From Litsea cubeba (taxonomy: Eukaryota; Streptophyta; Magnoliopsida; Laurales; Lauraceae), in assembly GCA_012931725.1 (NCBI GenBank), contig CM022950.1, positions 57,990,754 to 58,054,753 on the forward strand: a stretch of DNA of 64,000 bases, read 5' to 3'. Positions 21,720-32,979 of this stretch are shown here, piece after piece. Positions within the stretch are counted from its first letter, which is position 1. Every line of letters begins with the position of its first letter. A program made the position numbers and the translations under genes. The notes under the pieces are model-generated. The model was not told the origin of the DNA. It saw nothing but the letters and a program-made list of their open reading frames with translations, and made no database searches.

Positions 21720-23463
21720 ATGGCAGATAAAGAGCATGTTCTGGGATCACAGCATCAATCTGAGCATTCTCCATCTCAGATAGAGGCAACTCAGATCAAG
21801 GATCAACAAAAGCGCCACGGAAAAGATCCTATGACCAATCAACCAGATGGACAAGATGATGAATATGTTCCATATACGGACAGTGACCAAACTGATCCTA
21901 TTCTAGGCAAAAAGGGACGGATTCAATCATAAATACATCGCGCAAACCAAGCTATAAATTCACCACCTGTGGATAAATTGCAAAAAAAATGGCCACTAGA
22001 CGCAGAGCCACACACACCAAGCTACAGTACCGTCACATAATGCGCTTGTTCGCCTGGAACAATCTTGCAAAGAAGCTGTACGGGACCTGACACAGGAAAT
22101 GAAGCAACAGAAAGAGAAATTTAACTGTCTGCTACTGGAACTAGATGCAGTAAAGAATGCTCAAAGACAACCTCAGAGCATGGGGAATCATCAGGCAAAT
22201 TCAAAAACTACTCATAAATATAGAAAAATGGAACGCCGAGGAAGTATAGAGATGCGAGAGCACAAGAGTCATCTTTTTGATTTAAAATCTCATCAAATCA
22301 GACCAAAGCATGGAGCAAGAGATAAAGGGAGCAGAACCTCAAGCTCTTTACCACGAAGAGAGGAGAAATTTGAACATAAAACACGGGATATGGAAAAAAC
22401 TGTATCAAAGAAGAAAAAGGTAGCATCACAGGCACTTGGCGAGAAAGACGTACAAGAACTGATCGAGAAAGCTTTGGCGAATCAGAGACCCCATCCCGAA
22501 ACCATGTTCCAAACAAGGTATTTGGATACACAGAGCTTCACATCTCCCTTCTCGAGGGAGATAGAGAGAGTGGATCCACCTCGGCGATTCTCAACTCCCA
22601 AGCTGAAAATCTATGATGGAACCTCAAATCCTGCCGACCACGTCCAGCATTTCCTACATTCCATGGCACTTTGGATCGGGAATGAATCATTGATGTGCAG
22701 AGTCTTCCCCTCAAGCTTGGGAGATCTGGCATTAAAATGGTTCTCACGTCTCAAGCCGAGATCAATACATAGCTTTCGAGAGCTCGCAACATCTTTCGTC
22801 ACCCGTTTCGTCACAAACTCTAAACAGCCGAAAGATGTTGGAGCGCTTTTGTCTCTTAAGAAAGATAACTCGGAAAGCTTGAAGGAGTACAGTGCTCGTT
22901 ATTGGCGCATATATAATGAAGTAGATGGAAGCAATGAACAGGTAGCAGTGGCCACCTTTAAATTGGGACTGCCAAAAGAAAGCAAGCTTCGCCAATCATT
23001 GACTAAGCAATCCCCAGTCGCCCAAAGAGATCTGATGGAAAGAATCAAAGAGTTTGTAAAGCTCGAGGAAGACATGGGAGCACCTGAATCAAGAGCAATA
23101 CAAGCAGCCGATGATGGATCCAAAAGGAAGAGATGAAGAGAATTTGGGGAAGTCGCTGATAGGAGGATGGGGCGTGCCGAACCCACAAAAGCGGCCTACG
23201 AGGGAATATATACGATCTTCAAAGATCCAATATATAGAATCCTCACTCAAATAAAAGATAAGCTGTTTTTCAAAAGACCTCCCAAAATGATTAGCGACCC
23301 CGGACGTCGGAATCCTAACTTATGGTGTTCATATCATTGGGAGAATGGTCATTTGACTGAAAATTGTTGGATGCTCAAGCAACACCTAGAAGATCTAGTC
23401 AGAGATGGTCACTTAAAAGAATATGTAGATAAATCCAGCGAAGAATATAGGAGGTTCAGATAG
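21720..23463 (+). pseudogene. Tat-1 gag
   Basis: Structural protein of the particle. The start is the ATG at 21720 (MADKEHVLGSQHQSE), 48 nt past the primer site. The frame closes at 21932 and reopens shifted at 22099. The capsid domain lies at about 22590-23080: LKIYDGTSNPADHVQHFLHS, CRVFPSSLGDLALKWFSRL, SFVTRFVTNSKQPKD, ATFKLGLPKE. A further shift near 23136 leads to 23167-23463, which holds a CX2HX4HX4C knuckle (CSYHWENGHLTENC), the Tat form with His in the second position. A basic, helical N-terminal region precedes the capsid. At least two frameshifts make this copy defective. Confidence 0.88.
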
Positions 23464-23500
23464 GAAAGATTTCAAGCAAACTGCAGATGATGAGCGACAT

Positions 23501-24181
23501 GTGGGGGTAATAGATGTGGTGCATGGAGCGATAAATCCAACAGAAGTCACAACCCAATCTGTCCGAGCACAAAGAAAGATGGTTGCTCATTTGAAAGAGG
23601 TATACCAAGTAGATACTGGACCAAGATTGGTCAGCAAATCTGGACATAGCAAGACGGAGATTTCTTTTTCCGAGGAAGACCTACGAGATGTGGTTCAGCC
23701 CCATAACGATGCCCTCGTACTCACTCTTCGAATACAAGAATTTGATGTCCGAAGAATGCTCATTGATCTGGAAGCTCCTCAGAATAATGTACGCTGAATT
23801 ATTTCAAAAGCTTGGTCTAAAACATTCAGACCTAAAACCAACTTCAATTCCTTTGTTCGATTCAGTGGCCAGGCAGTACACCCTCTTGGCGTTATAACGA
23901 TTCAGGTGGGAGCAGGTCCTATTCGTCTAGATGTAGAATTCCTAGTGGTGGATGTGCCATCCCCATATAATGCCATCATGGGACGAACATGGATTCATCA
24001 TATGCGAGCAGTACCATCGACTTTCCACCAAAGGTTACGTTTCCCAACACAGAAAGGAATCATGGAGATCAAGGGAGACCAAGCTATCTCTAGAAGTTGT
24101 CCGATCACAGCAATAAAAGGAAAAGCAAGAAATATGGATGATGTGGGCACTGATCCAAGCAAGAGCACCGATCTTAAATAG
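23501..24181 (+). pseudogene. Tat-1 aspartic protease
   Basis: The protease core can be followed in pieces: VLTLRIQEFDVRRMLID, then the active site at 23761-23790, which is broken by two small deletions so that the expected D-T-G-S-S-A-D run does not read through, then YAELFQKLGLK in another frame (23790-23830), and VGAGPIRLDVEFLVVDVPSP with YNAIMGRTWIH at 23906-24000. The frame changes at least twice. It would cut the gag-pol polyprotein. Confidence 0.8.
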
Positions 24182-24279
24182 CAATCAGCTTCAGGTCGGA
24201 TCGAGGCTAATAAATTATTTTCCGACCTGAACACATCAGCAGTCAAAGCGCTAAAAAAGATCGCGGTACAGGGAATCAA

Positions 24280-25230
24280 TGTAGACCGATATTGGATGAT
24301 TGGTACTTCACTATCTGAAGAAGAACATAAGAGTTTAATCCAGTTTCTTCATCAAAACTCAGATATTTTTGCTTGGACTCCATACGAAATGCCTGGGGTC
24401 GACCCGACAATTGTTAGCCATAAGCTAGGAGCAGATCCAAGCGCCAAGCCAGTGATACAGAAATAGAGAAAGCTCGCACCAGAACGCCGCACAGCAGTCT
24501 GTGAAGAAATTGATAAGTTATTGGAAGCAGATGCAATTCGAGAAGTCCATTACCCAGAATGGTTGTCAAACACGGTCGTTGTGCTGAAGAAAGACAAAAA
24601 ATGGAGAGTATGTGTAGACTTCACCAATTTGAATAAAGCTTGTCCAAAAGATAGCTTCCTGTTACCAAAAATTGACCATGCTCGTCGATTCTACAGCTGG
24701 ACATGAACTGAATGAGTTTCTTAGATGCATACCGAGGATATCATCAGATTGCAATGGAAGAGGCTGACTAAGAGAAGACAGCATTCATAACTCCAAAAGG
24801 CACATATTGTTACAAAAGGATTCCTTTTGGCCTTAAGAACGCGGGGGCCACATACCAGAGGTTGATAGCCAAGATATTTCAAGATTTGATCGGAAAAAAC
24901 GGTAGAAGCTTACATTGATGACATGGTGGTCAAGAGCAAATAAAGAATTACATATGAATAAGACTTGAGCTCGGTCTTCAAGATTCTTCGAAGATACAAA
25001 CTCAGGTTAAATGCTTCAAAATGTTCATTTGGTGTTAGCTCCGGAAAATTCCTAGGTTACATTGTGACCCAGAGAGGAATCGAAGCCAACCCCGATCAAA
25101 TCAATACCATACAGAACATTGATCGACCAAGATCAAGAAGGGAGGTACAGAGATTGACAGGTATGCTCGCGGCCTTAAATCGCTTTTTGTCAAAAAGCTT
25201 GGATAAATGCCGACCAATGTTCCTCGCCTC
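24280..25230 (+). pseudogene. Tat-1 reverse transcriptase
   Basis: RT motifs in order: HKLGADPSAKPVIQK, a stop at 24464-24466, APERRTAVCEEIDKL, WRVCVDFTNLNKACPKDSF, a 1-nt insertion near 24680, FLDAYRGYHQIAMEEAD, a stop near 24769, TAFITPKGTYCYKRIPFGLK, then an A6 run (24894-24899) that shifts the frame by one, and the catalytic AYIDDMVVKSK at about 24908-24940 followed by a stop. KLRLNASKCSFGVSSGKFLG closes the domain (25000-25060). The YIDD aspartates are intact. The stops at CAA/CAG-like positions look like C-to-T changes. Confidence 0.88.
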
Positions 25231-26424
25231 AAGCAAAAAGCAGATAACATATGGGACGAGCAATGTGATAAGGCCCTAGCACAGATCAAGCAGTATCTGA
25301 GCTCCCCACCTGTGCTCTCCAATCCAAATCCAGGAGAAGAACTGATTTTATATCTGGCAGTATCTGAGCATGCAGTCAGCGCAGCCCTAATGAGAGATAA
25401 AGGAAAACAATACCTGCCTGTATATTTCATAAGCAAAACCTTGTTAGATGCTGAAACAAGATATTTACCTCTGGAAAAACTCGCCTTAGCATTGGTAAGC
25501 GCAGCACGGAAGCTCAGACATTACTTCCAAGCTCATACAATTAAGGTCTTAACTGAGCATCCATTAAGAGCCATCTTACAGAAAGCCGACCTATCAGGAC
25601 GTATGGTCAAATGGGCAATAGAGCTTGGCGAGCATGATATAAAGATAGCTCCAAGAAATGCCATAAAAGGACAGATAGTAGCAGAATTCATCGCTGAATT
25701 GACTCATAAAGATGAATTGAAGCAAAAAGAAGCTAACCTGGAAGTTAATGAGAGTTGGTTGTTATATGTTGATGGTGCATCTAATTCCAGAGGTTCAGGA
25801 GCGGATATGGTATTTATCACGCCAGAAGGAGCAGCTATTGAAAGGGCTATGACCTTTGGCTTTGTTGCATCAAATAATGAGGCAGAATATGAAGCCCTCT
25901 TGTCAGGACTCCGAGCTGCAAAAGATCTTGGAATTACAAAGCTCATGATTCACTGCGATTCCCAACTAGTTGCCAATCAACTGAATGGAGAATACGCAGC
26001 TCGTGATGATCGGATGGTTGCATATGTCAGAGAGGCACAGCGCCTTATTCAACAGATTGGTGACGTCAAAATCAAGCAGATTGGTCGAGAAGAAAATTCA
26101 CATGCTGACAGCTTAGCTAGCCTTGCAACGGCGATAAAATCCGAGCTAAGGAGAGAAATCCTTATTGATTTCCAATCAACACCAAGCATAGGAGTCCAGC
26201 AGATCATGTGTGTTGAACAGGAGTCGGAAAGCCAAAATTGGATAACTCCAATAGTCGAATATTTGAAGAACGGATTGCTTCCAGAAGATGGAAAAGAAAG
26301 CTACAAAATCAGAAGGAAAGCTGCTAGATTTTGGTTATCACCAGAAGGACAATTGTACAGACGATCATACTCAGGACTGTACTTACAATGTGTAAGTCCG
26401 ACCAAGGTAGAAGATCTGTTATAG
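25207..26424 (+). pseudogene. Tat-1 RNase H and second (archaeal-type) RNase H
   Basis: A 405-codon open frame. Residues ~10-165 are the standard gypsy RNase H connection (WDEQCDKALAQIKQYL, VYFISKTLLDAETRYLPLEK, KLRHYFQAHTIKVLTEHPL). Residues ~180-310 are a second RNase H of archaeal/plant type with all four acidic positions visible: LYVDGASN, NNEAEYEALLSGL, HCDSQLVANQL and HADSLASLA. This second domain is the hallmark of the Tat lineage. The frame ends at an in-frame TAG (26422-26424) before the integrase zinc finger, but continues in the same frame beyond it. It removes RNA from the RNA/DNA hybrid. Confidence 0.9.
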
Positions 26425-27476
26425 GAAATTCATGAAGGATCCTGCGGTGGACACATCGGCGGAAGAAGCTTAGCACATAGAGCAATGTCACAGGGATACT
26501 GGTGGCCCTATATGCAGAAAGACGCTCTCAAATTTGTGCAAAAATGTGAGAAATGCCAGCGCTTCGGGAAAGATATCCATCAGCCAGCCAAGCTGCTGAA
26601 TTCGATTATAAGCCCATGGCCATTCAATAAATGGGGAATTGATATAGTTCGACCTATGCCAAGATCAACAGGTAATCATCAATTTTTAATTGTTGCTACT
26701 GATTATTTTACCAAATAGATAGAAGCTGAACCCCTTGTCCATATTCGAGAAAGCGACGCCAAGCATTCGTATGGAGAAATATCATCACTAGATTTGGCAT
26801 ACCAAAAGCATTGATAACAGATAATGGGAAACAATTTGAGGGGAAAGTATTTAGGAGCCTGTGCGAAAAATATGGTATTAGACATCATTTTTCAACCCCA
26901 GTTTATCCACAAAGCAATGGCCAAGCAGAAAGTTCTAATAAAACTTTATTGGATGGAATTAAAAAGAGGTTGGGCGAAGCCAAAGGAGGATGGGTGAATG
27001 AACTCCCCAGTGTTCTATGGGCATATAAAACAACTCCAAGAAAATCAACGGAAGAAACTCCTTTTTCCCTTGCATATGGAATGGAAGCTGTCATTCCCCT
27101 GGAAATTGGATTGCCGACCATGAGGACAGAGACCTATGATCATGAACACAATAAGGGGAGGATTGCCAAACAACTGGATATGATTGAAGAGTTGAGGGAA
27201 CGAGCCTTGATCAAATTAGCAGCCTACCAGCAGAGGCTAGCTCGAAATTATAAGAAGAAAGTTCGAACACGAACATTCAAGGTTGGCCACCTAGTTCTGA
27301 GAAAGGTACTTCCAAACACAAAAGATCCTAGCCATGGGAAACTTGGGCCGAACTGGGAGGGTCTATATAGAGTCACTTCGGTCGGAGGAACAGGAGCTTA
27401 TCATTTGGAAAAATTAGAAGGAAAAGCTCTGGCAAGGCCATGGAACATTGCAAATCTAAAAAAATACTATTTCTAA
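26425..27476 (+). pseudogene. Tat-1 integrase
   Basis: It starts after the TAG with EIHEGSCGGH and AMSQGYWWPYMQKDA...CEKC, the HHCC zinc finger. The DDE core has WGIDIV (first D), ITDNGKQFEG (second D) and QSNGQAESSNKTLLDGI (E). A second in-frame TAG at 26716-26718 replaces the Trp expected in ATDYFTKWIEAEP, and a shift follows near 26750. The C-terminal part (26811-27476) is open and ends GLYRVTSVGGTGAYHLEKLE..WNIANLKKYYF, as usual. Integrase inserts the cDNA. Two stops and one shift inactivate this copy. Confidence 0.9.
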
Positions 27477-28097
27477 GCATTGTATGTGAATAAAATTATC
27501 TTGTACATAGTTCAAGTTTCTAATATATATGCCAAAAAGGTTGAATATTACATATTTTGTTTATGGCTATATACGTCTCAAACTTATGAATCCCGACTTC
27601 GGCGGCAATAATATGAAATATTATCATCTATTCGCCAAAACTCCTGTACCAAGGATGAGGCCAGACGGAATAGTTCATCTGAGGGCCCACTGTGGGACAA
27701 TCCCATTGGGACCAACCTTGCAAAGGTAAAAAAAAAGGGGGCCAAGGCCTAAAAAATGAGGGGCAGCTTAGTACCCACTACTTCATTCCGAAGGATAAAA
27801 AACCTAACAGGGAAGTGCCCAAACTAGGTGTGTTACGCTGATCTCCTTTTTGCTAGTTACTTGGCATGACGATGCAAGTGTTAGGCTAAGAAGTGATTTC
27901 GGAAAGAACCGACAGTGGCTACACAAAAAATGCAATACAATGTCGCAGAAAAAGAAACTATTTCATTGACATTGATAATACCAATCCACAGGTTGGGCAG
28001 AATAGATCATTCAAAATAAAAGTTTCATGCTCATGACCAGAGCAAATAGGTTGGCAAAGCTGCCATACAAAAAGCTGGACCAAATGATTTCTAAAAA
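27477..28097. other. Spacer between Tat-1 pol and the antisense gene
   Basis: About 620 bp between the convergent 3' ends of integrase (plus strand) and the antisense gene (minus strand). It would contain the 3' untranslated region and polyadenylation site of the antisense transcript. No further gene was recognised. Confidence 0.55.
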
Positions 28098-30259
28098 CTA
28101 TTTAGGAGCATCAGAAGTTGAAGGAGGCATCTCGGCAATAGAAACTGAGGACGGCTGAGCAGGCTGGACAGCAGTAGAAACCTCGCCCCCATCTCCTCCA
28201 GTAGGTAAATTGACGTCATCTTGAATTTGAGGTTGAGGCTTAGCAGGTGAAGATGGAGGAGGAGCTTGTTCGGATATATAATTATTCCATCAAGGAGAAT
28301 CTTCTGGAACTGCGGCATCTTCAAGAGCCACATCATAACCTTGTTTGAATACAATCACTTTGATCTGTTCAACCTGCTGTAAATAGATTGCTTCAGTTTC
28401 TTCAAATTGAATATCCTTAAGCTTCTCCGTGGCTTCTCCTAGTCTCAACTTTGACATTCTCTATTGTTTCCTCAAACTCGGCTTACTTAGCACGCATGTC
28501 TTCAAGCTCTACCTCAATTGCAGTGAGACGACTCTTCGCAATAATAGCCTGAGACTCAGCAGCTTTATCAGTCTTAAGAAGAATTTCAGCATTAGATTCA
28601 GCTTGGCGCCGAGCAGTTTTAGCCTCTGCCAATTCTTTTTCCATACCCTTCAAATGCCTCTAGTAACTTCCCCAAATGCTCAGAAACAGCAAACCATTTT
28701 TGCATACCCTGAAAATAAAACAAAGAGAATTAGAGAATGCAAGAGGAAAGAGGATGAATATTCTTAAGCCAACCTACCAGGAAACATTGTTGAACTCCTG
28801 TAGCAACCAGTTCATCAGCCGATAAGGTGCGATGCAGACTCATATCAGAAGGAAGAAGAGCAGATTTGCCCATAATCATAGCCAAGGTTGGAGACCCCGA
28901 AATTCCTTCACTTAAAGAAGGTCCTTTCTCCCGAAAAATGCCCCGAGAAATCTTTCGACCAGACGATAGACTTGGCTGTGGAGATGCTGAGATAGGAACA
29001 TCCCCCAACCATGAAGAAGATAGGTCGGCAGGTTCACCAGATTTAACCAAATCTTTTTCAATCTCTACAATTTGGGGTTTATGCTGGGGTTCGGGGGTAG
29101 CTCTCTTGCCTAAAACAGAGGAGGGACCGGGCAGAGGAACCTTCCTTATTTTTCCGGTCCTGGTCATTGGAAGATCGCCCAAGCTATCAAGAAGATTTTT
29201 TGATTTACGGGACATTGTCGGAGAAACAGTCTTTGTATCAGATGAAGAAGTGTCAGAAATAAGTAACACAGGGGTTCCTTGTCGCTCAGCTGAAGAAGAA
29301 GATTCGCGAGAAGAAGTTTTGCAAGCAGAAGAAGTCTGTTCAATAGACTGAATGAGAACGAGAGATTGATGAGAAGCAGAAGATTGAACGTTGGGAATAG
29401 TTTTTGCTTTTGTGGATCTGGAAGGCTTTATGGCTGGAACCTTCCTACGCTTGATAGGGTCGGATGCCAGTGATTGATGCCAAGAAGGAACTGCTAGAAA
29501 ATGGTTGTACGTCCGAACGTATCCGAGCAACACATGAGCAGCTCGACCCCAGCCACAAAGCTTGGTAGTACCGCGATATTCGAATACCCGATTTAAATCC
29601 TCGCTCCGAACAAGAGATGGAAACCCACAATTAATTAATGCATCTGCAAAAACAGAGAGAAGTAAGTGATAGCAAAAAAGGGGGAGAAGACGAAATCAAG
29701 CAAATGAACGTGAAGAGAAGGGGGTCCGACCTGGGGACCCTAGGGATCGGAGAACTGTTCGAATAATCCCATCCCACATGGTCGGCGTTTCCCAGTTTTC
29801 GCTTACGATGACGAAATCACCCTTACTAGACTTATTGGAATCAGGAAGGTAGTGAACCAAAAGCTTATCTAGGCCCCTAGATTTCAAGTAAAACACGGAT
29901 TTGCTACTGTCTAGAGGTACCAACATATAACAAGACATAATATCAAAAACACCAAGGCTCGTGCCGAGCAGCTTATTCAGTGCAGATACCCCCATAACTA
30001 TGCGATAAAGATTAGGAGAGCATTGAGTAAGAAAAAGATTGGTCAAAGAAAGGAAGAGAACCAGCAAAGGATCTAAATGAAATCTAACCCCACCCTCCAT
30101 GATAGCGATGGTCGGAAAGGGTATTCCATCCGGGGAACCAATATCAAGAGCTTCATCGGTATGAGGAGCATGAATCTGAACATCTGGGGGGATTTGATAT
30201 GTTTCTCTGAAATCGAAAATCCCTTCTGGAGTATTGAGCAGATCTTTGAAATTCCCCAT
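28098..30259 (-). pseudogene. Tat-1 antisense gene, PF04195-like, spliced
   Basis: A gene opposite to gag-pol between integrase and the 3' LTR. Exon 1 (30259-29731) starts ATG-GGG and encodes IPFPTIAIMEGGVRFHLDPL, YRIVMGVSALNKLLGTSLG and KSVFYLKSRG, the pattern of the 'putative gypsy type transposon' family PF04195. Intron 1 (29730-29644, 87 bp) has GT and TTTTTGCAG; its removal keeps the frame (phase 1). Exon 2 (29643-28778) encodes the end of that domain (LCGWGRAAHVLLGYVRTYNH) and a long Ser-rich linker. Intron 2 (28777-28709, 69 bp) is GT...TTTTCAG, phase 0. Exon 3 (28708-28098) encodes a coiled coil (EKELAEAKTARRQAE..) and a Pro-rich tail ending STSDAPK. Exon 3 has a frameshift near 28640, stops near 28490 and 28289, and one more shift near 28440. 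Function unknown. Confidence 0.8.
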
Positions 30260-30440
30260 CTAAAGTTAGAAGAGAATGAAAAGATAAAAAGCTTACCACG
30301 GACTGGAGGAAGAAAATACTGAATGGAAAAGAAGAAGCGATGTCTGGAGAGGCAAAGGCCAGGGCAGAGCAAAACAGGGGAAGAACTTGCGAAATAAAAC
30401 TGAAGGAGAACATGGAAACCAAAGAAAGGATAGGGATGAC

Positions 30441-30450
30441 TTTATAGAAA
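30441..30450 (-). promoter_or_regulatory. TATA-like box of the Tat-1 antisense gene
   Basis: The minus strand reads TTTCTATAAAG about 185 nt upstream of the ATG at 30259, followed by a pyrimidine-rich leader. The position suits a core promoter. A GT...AG pair nearby (30296-30260) would make an intron of only 37 nt, too short, so the leader is probably unspliced. Confidence 0.45.
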
Positions 30451-30547
30451 GCTGCTGGAGACAGGCCCTTGACGTACTAATTCACCATAGCTTGACGCGT
30501 GGCATCACAAGCCCGCCTTTTCCTCGGCAAATGGAGAGAAAAACGCT

Positions 30548-30562
30548 GGCTTGGGGGGCAAT
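30548..30562 (+). other. Polypurine tract of Tat-1
   Basis: GGCTTGGGGGGCAAT directly precedes the TGTGG start of the 3' LTR. Purine-rich and correctly placed for plus-strand priming. Confidence 0.8.
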
Positions 30563-31075
30563 TGTGGAGGGAGAAATTCGAATTTCTCCTCGGGTCAAGC
30601 CGAAATCAAGGCCGACCTGACCTGGACCTCTATCCAGGTCCAGTAGATATTAAAAGACCAGTCATATGGCAGTTACATATTATTAAAGAGCAGCAGTTAC
30701 AAAAGTAAATCATGGGTTAAGGCAGCACACGACGAGAACCTCATGGGGGTTTCGATTTGAAGAAATAAAGCACAGAAATCATGGAGAATAAATGGGAGTA
30801 ATGTAAGGAAAGAAGAAAAAAGACCAATACAAGAATATATAAAGATGAACTAAAATAGAAGAAAAGGGGGGATAACATATTTTCTAACGATGAAAATCTC
30901 ACTGACTTTATCATCGGAGAGTACACGATCGGAACATCCGATCGTGTTCTTCTGACGATTCTTTTATTGTAGACGCAGGAATTCTCATCCCAAATCAAAG
31001 ACATTATTCGGCCGTATATCGCCGGGCCGTGCTGTTCAGCTCGTCAGTCGACCAACCAAAATTTCAGCATCTACA
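30563..31075 (+). repeat. 3' LTR of Tat-1
   Basis: 513 bp, TGTGGAGGGAG...AGCATCTACA, followed by the right TSD GTCAA (31076-31080). About twelve base differences from 21140-21652 by eye and no indels. Confidence 0.95.
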
Positions 31076-31080
31076 GTCAA

Positions 31081-31196
31081 TATTGACCATATCGCAAAAT
31101 GATAAAAAAATATTGAAAAGTAACTTAAGGACCCCTCCCGTCTTCAACATGCTACTAGGTCCTCGTCGGTTCTATGAGGATTTTTCCCATAGATTC
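31081..31196 (-). repeat. Pack-MULE right terminal inverted repeat, outer part
   Basis: Inverted match to 20346-20460. The inner 21 bp of this TIR (21119-21139) lie on the other side of the Tat-1 insertion. This shows that the retrotransposon landed within the TIR, after the Pack-MULE was in place. Confidence 0.75.
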
Positions 31197-32735
31197 CTCA
31201 AAATTAAAAGAATGAAGAAAAGAAATAAGAAAAATACCTCTCGATCAAACAATACAAAAGCAAGGGGAACATATATTTGTGGCTCCAGTAGCATTGTATC
31301 TTGATCGGAATAGAGAAGGTACGTTAGGAGGGAGAGAAAAAGAGTTATGTTTGGATGATGATTGAAGAAGAGTAGTAGCATTGACGATGATTGAAGAAGT
31401 CCAGATTTGTAGGAGAGAATGAGATAATAACGTGAGTTTCTGAATTTGTAGGGAAAAATTAACTTGAGCTTTCAAAATTGAGAAATTTTAGGAGATATGG
31501 AGGTTGACGCTAAACGAATGTGGCCTAGAAATGATGTTGTAGTATTCTGGCATGGCCCAAAATGAGAGAGATTTTAGGAGAGGAAAATTAGATCTATGCA
31601 ATATCCATGCCCAGAGTGACGGGGCATGTAAGAGCCTAATATATTTTTATGTATGTTTTTTTTTTAAGGAGAACTCTGTGATTGCTGACGTGACACCTTT
31701 GAAATCACCCCTTTCGCTTTGCTTTAATATAATATAATAAGTTTTGGAGATAAAAATGATTTTTGAATTACCAATATGTCTTTTCACCGAAAATTAAATA
31801 AATCTTCAAGTGAGCCCCTTAATAAGGTAATTATGTGGGATCACGTAAATAGTGTAAGAATAGTGGATTTTCCTAGATGATAGTGAATATCACGCGTAAC
31901 TCACATAAGATAAAAATTAAGTCCTTTAATTGATAAGTGAGATGAAAATTATATCCCTTGATGAGATAAATTACTAACCTCAAGAACTCATGAGAATTAA
32001 GTGGGCCTTAATGGGTTGATAGTTGCAAAATACTATGCTAAGGAAACAAGAGATGGCTGATGTGGAATAGATGAGTTCATGTGGCTCAAGGAGAGAAGAG
32101 GGATTTGACGTTCTCTTTTTTTTTTTTTCAACTAACATTTAGCTTTAAGGTATATCATACTTATCCAACATTGCCAGAATGAATTCTCCACAACTTATTC
32201 TCAAAATAAATTACTTATACAACATTGCCAACATGAATTTTCCACAACTTATTATCGGAATAAATTCACATTCACAAACCAACTAATTTTCAACACAGTA
32301 AGATTTTCAAAACAAAAGGCTGCCAAATACGCCCTATGCTTATCTTTCAAAAAAAAAAAAGGGAAAAGAGAGAGAGAAGCTCATGTGGGTCCCATCTGCA
32401 CCCCACAACTAAAGAAATTTAAGTGGGTCCGTTACTCAAGAGTCTTGAATATCCCCTATTGTAGCTATTAACAAGAACAGTGTAACACATGCCAGGACTC
32501 AATTGTAGAGCTCATTTAGAGATAATCTGGATCATTCTAGATAAATCCCATCACTTGAACGAATACATCCTCAAATAATAGTCCAATGGGTGTGGGTGGG
32601 ACCGTTTGATCAAGCACATGATTGAAAAACTGATGTTGTAATAACCACGTTTTCACCATGTGCTCAACAGATGGTGGGACCCACTCCTAATGAGGTGAAA
32701 TTTGAGGATTTATCCCTTGGAGGGGATAAGAAATT
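31197..32735. other. Intergenic, AT-rich
   Basis: No gene or intact element was recognised. A Ser-rich 76-codon frame lies on the minus strand at 31475-31245 and ends near a GT donor-like site. Two imperfect copies of a 55-58 bp unit (ACAACATTGCCA..TGAATT.TCCACAACTTAT) lie at about 32165-32275. The complement of 32315-32330 reads GGGCGTATTTGGCAGC, a typical MITE-end sequence without a partner found. Confidence 0.4.
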
Positions 32736-32970
32736 TAGGGGTGGCAAAAGGGTCTATCGGGATAGGCCAGAGCTGGGGTTTGCTGTTTGGACCATGACCT
32801 GTGTCCAACCCCGTTTTAAAAATGGGTTGAAGTTTGTCAACATGCATCTGCAGTGGGTTAGTCTGGCCCGACCCACCTAACCCGCATTTTCAAGTACGAG
32901 TAACCTGACCTAAGTTTTACATTATGAGATTAGGAAGGGCTTTTTTTCCTTTGTTCTACTCGCTTCCCAA
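32736..32970. repeat. Possible hAT-element end fragment
   Basis: The stretch starts TAGGGGTGGCAAAAGGG, the common terminus of plant hAT elements, and continues with the Gly/Arg-codon-like GGGT/CGGG text often found next to it. No matching right end with an 8-bp TSD was found, so it is a fragment at best. Confidence 0.4.
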
Positions 32971-32979
32971 CCTAGTGAA

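Larger units (their letters stand above)
21140..31075 (+). mobile_element. Tat-lineage Ty3/gypsy element (Tat-1)
   Basis: Complete by structure: two 513-bp LTRs, primer binding site, gag, protease, RT, RNase H, a second archaeal-type RNase H, integrase, then an antisense gene, polypurine tract and 3' LTR, flanked by GTCAA at 21135-21139 and 31076-31080. The gag-pol order and the extra RNase H place it in the Tat lineage. By eye about a dozen substitutions separate the two LTRs, roughly 2%, so it is the youngest large insertion here. Even so, gag-pol has several stops and frameshifts. It sits in the right TIR of a Pack-MULE. Confidence 0.92.
20346..31196. mobile_element. Pack-MULE-like element, split by a retrotransposon
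   Basis: With the inserted Tat element removed, this is an element of about 0.9 kb with long terminal inverted repeats (about 130 bp, see the separate entries) enclosing a fragment of a cellular gene. Ends read GAATCTGTGGGAAAAATCC and its near complement; GGGAAAAATCC-type termini and long TIRs are typical of Mutator-like elements. No transposase is present, so it is non-autonomous. A clean 9-bp TSD was not found at either candidate boundary (20346 or 20354), so the exact ends are uncertain. Confidence 0.7.

Noticed and set aside
28827..29351. 174-codon plus-strand frame
   Set aside because: It is the shadow of exon 2 of the Tat-1 antisense gene.
30260..30296. GT...AG pair just before the Tat-1 antisense ATG
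   Set aside because: An intron of 37 nt is below the size plants splice; the leader is more simply unspliced.
31245..31475. 76-codon minus-strand frame resembling a transit peptide, followed by a GT donor-like site
   Set aside because: Ser-rich composition alone is not evidence of a gene; no following exon was found and the Pack-MULE lies directly downstream.
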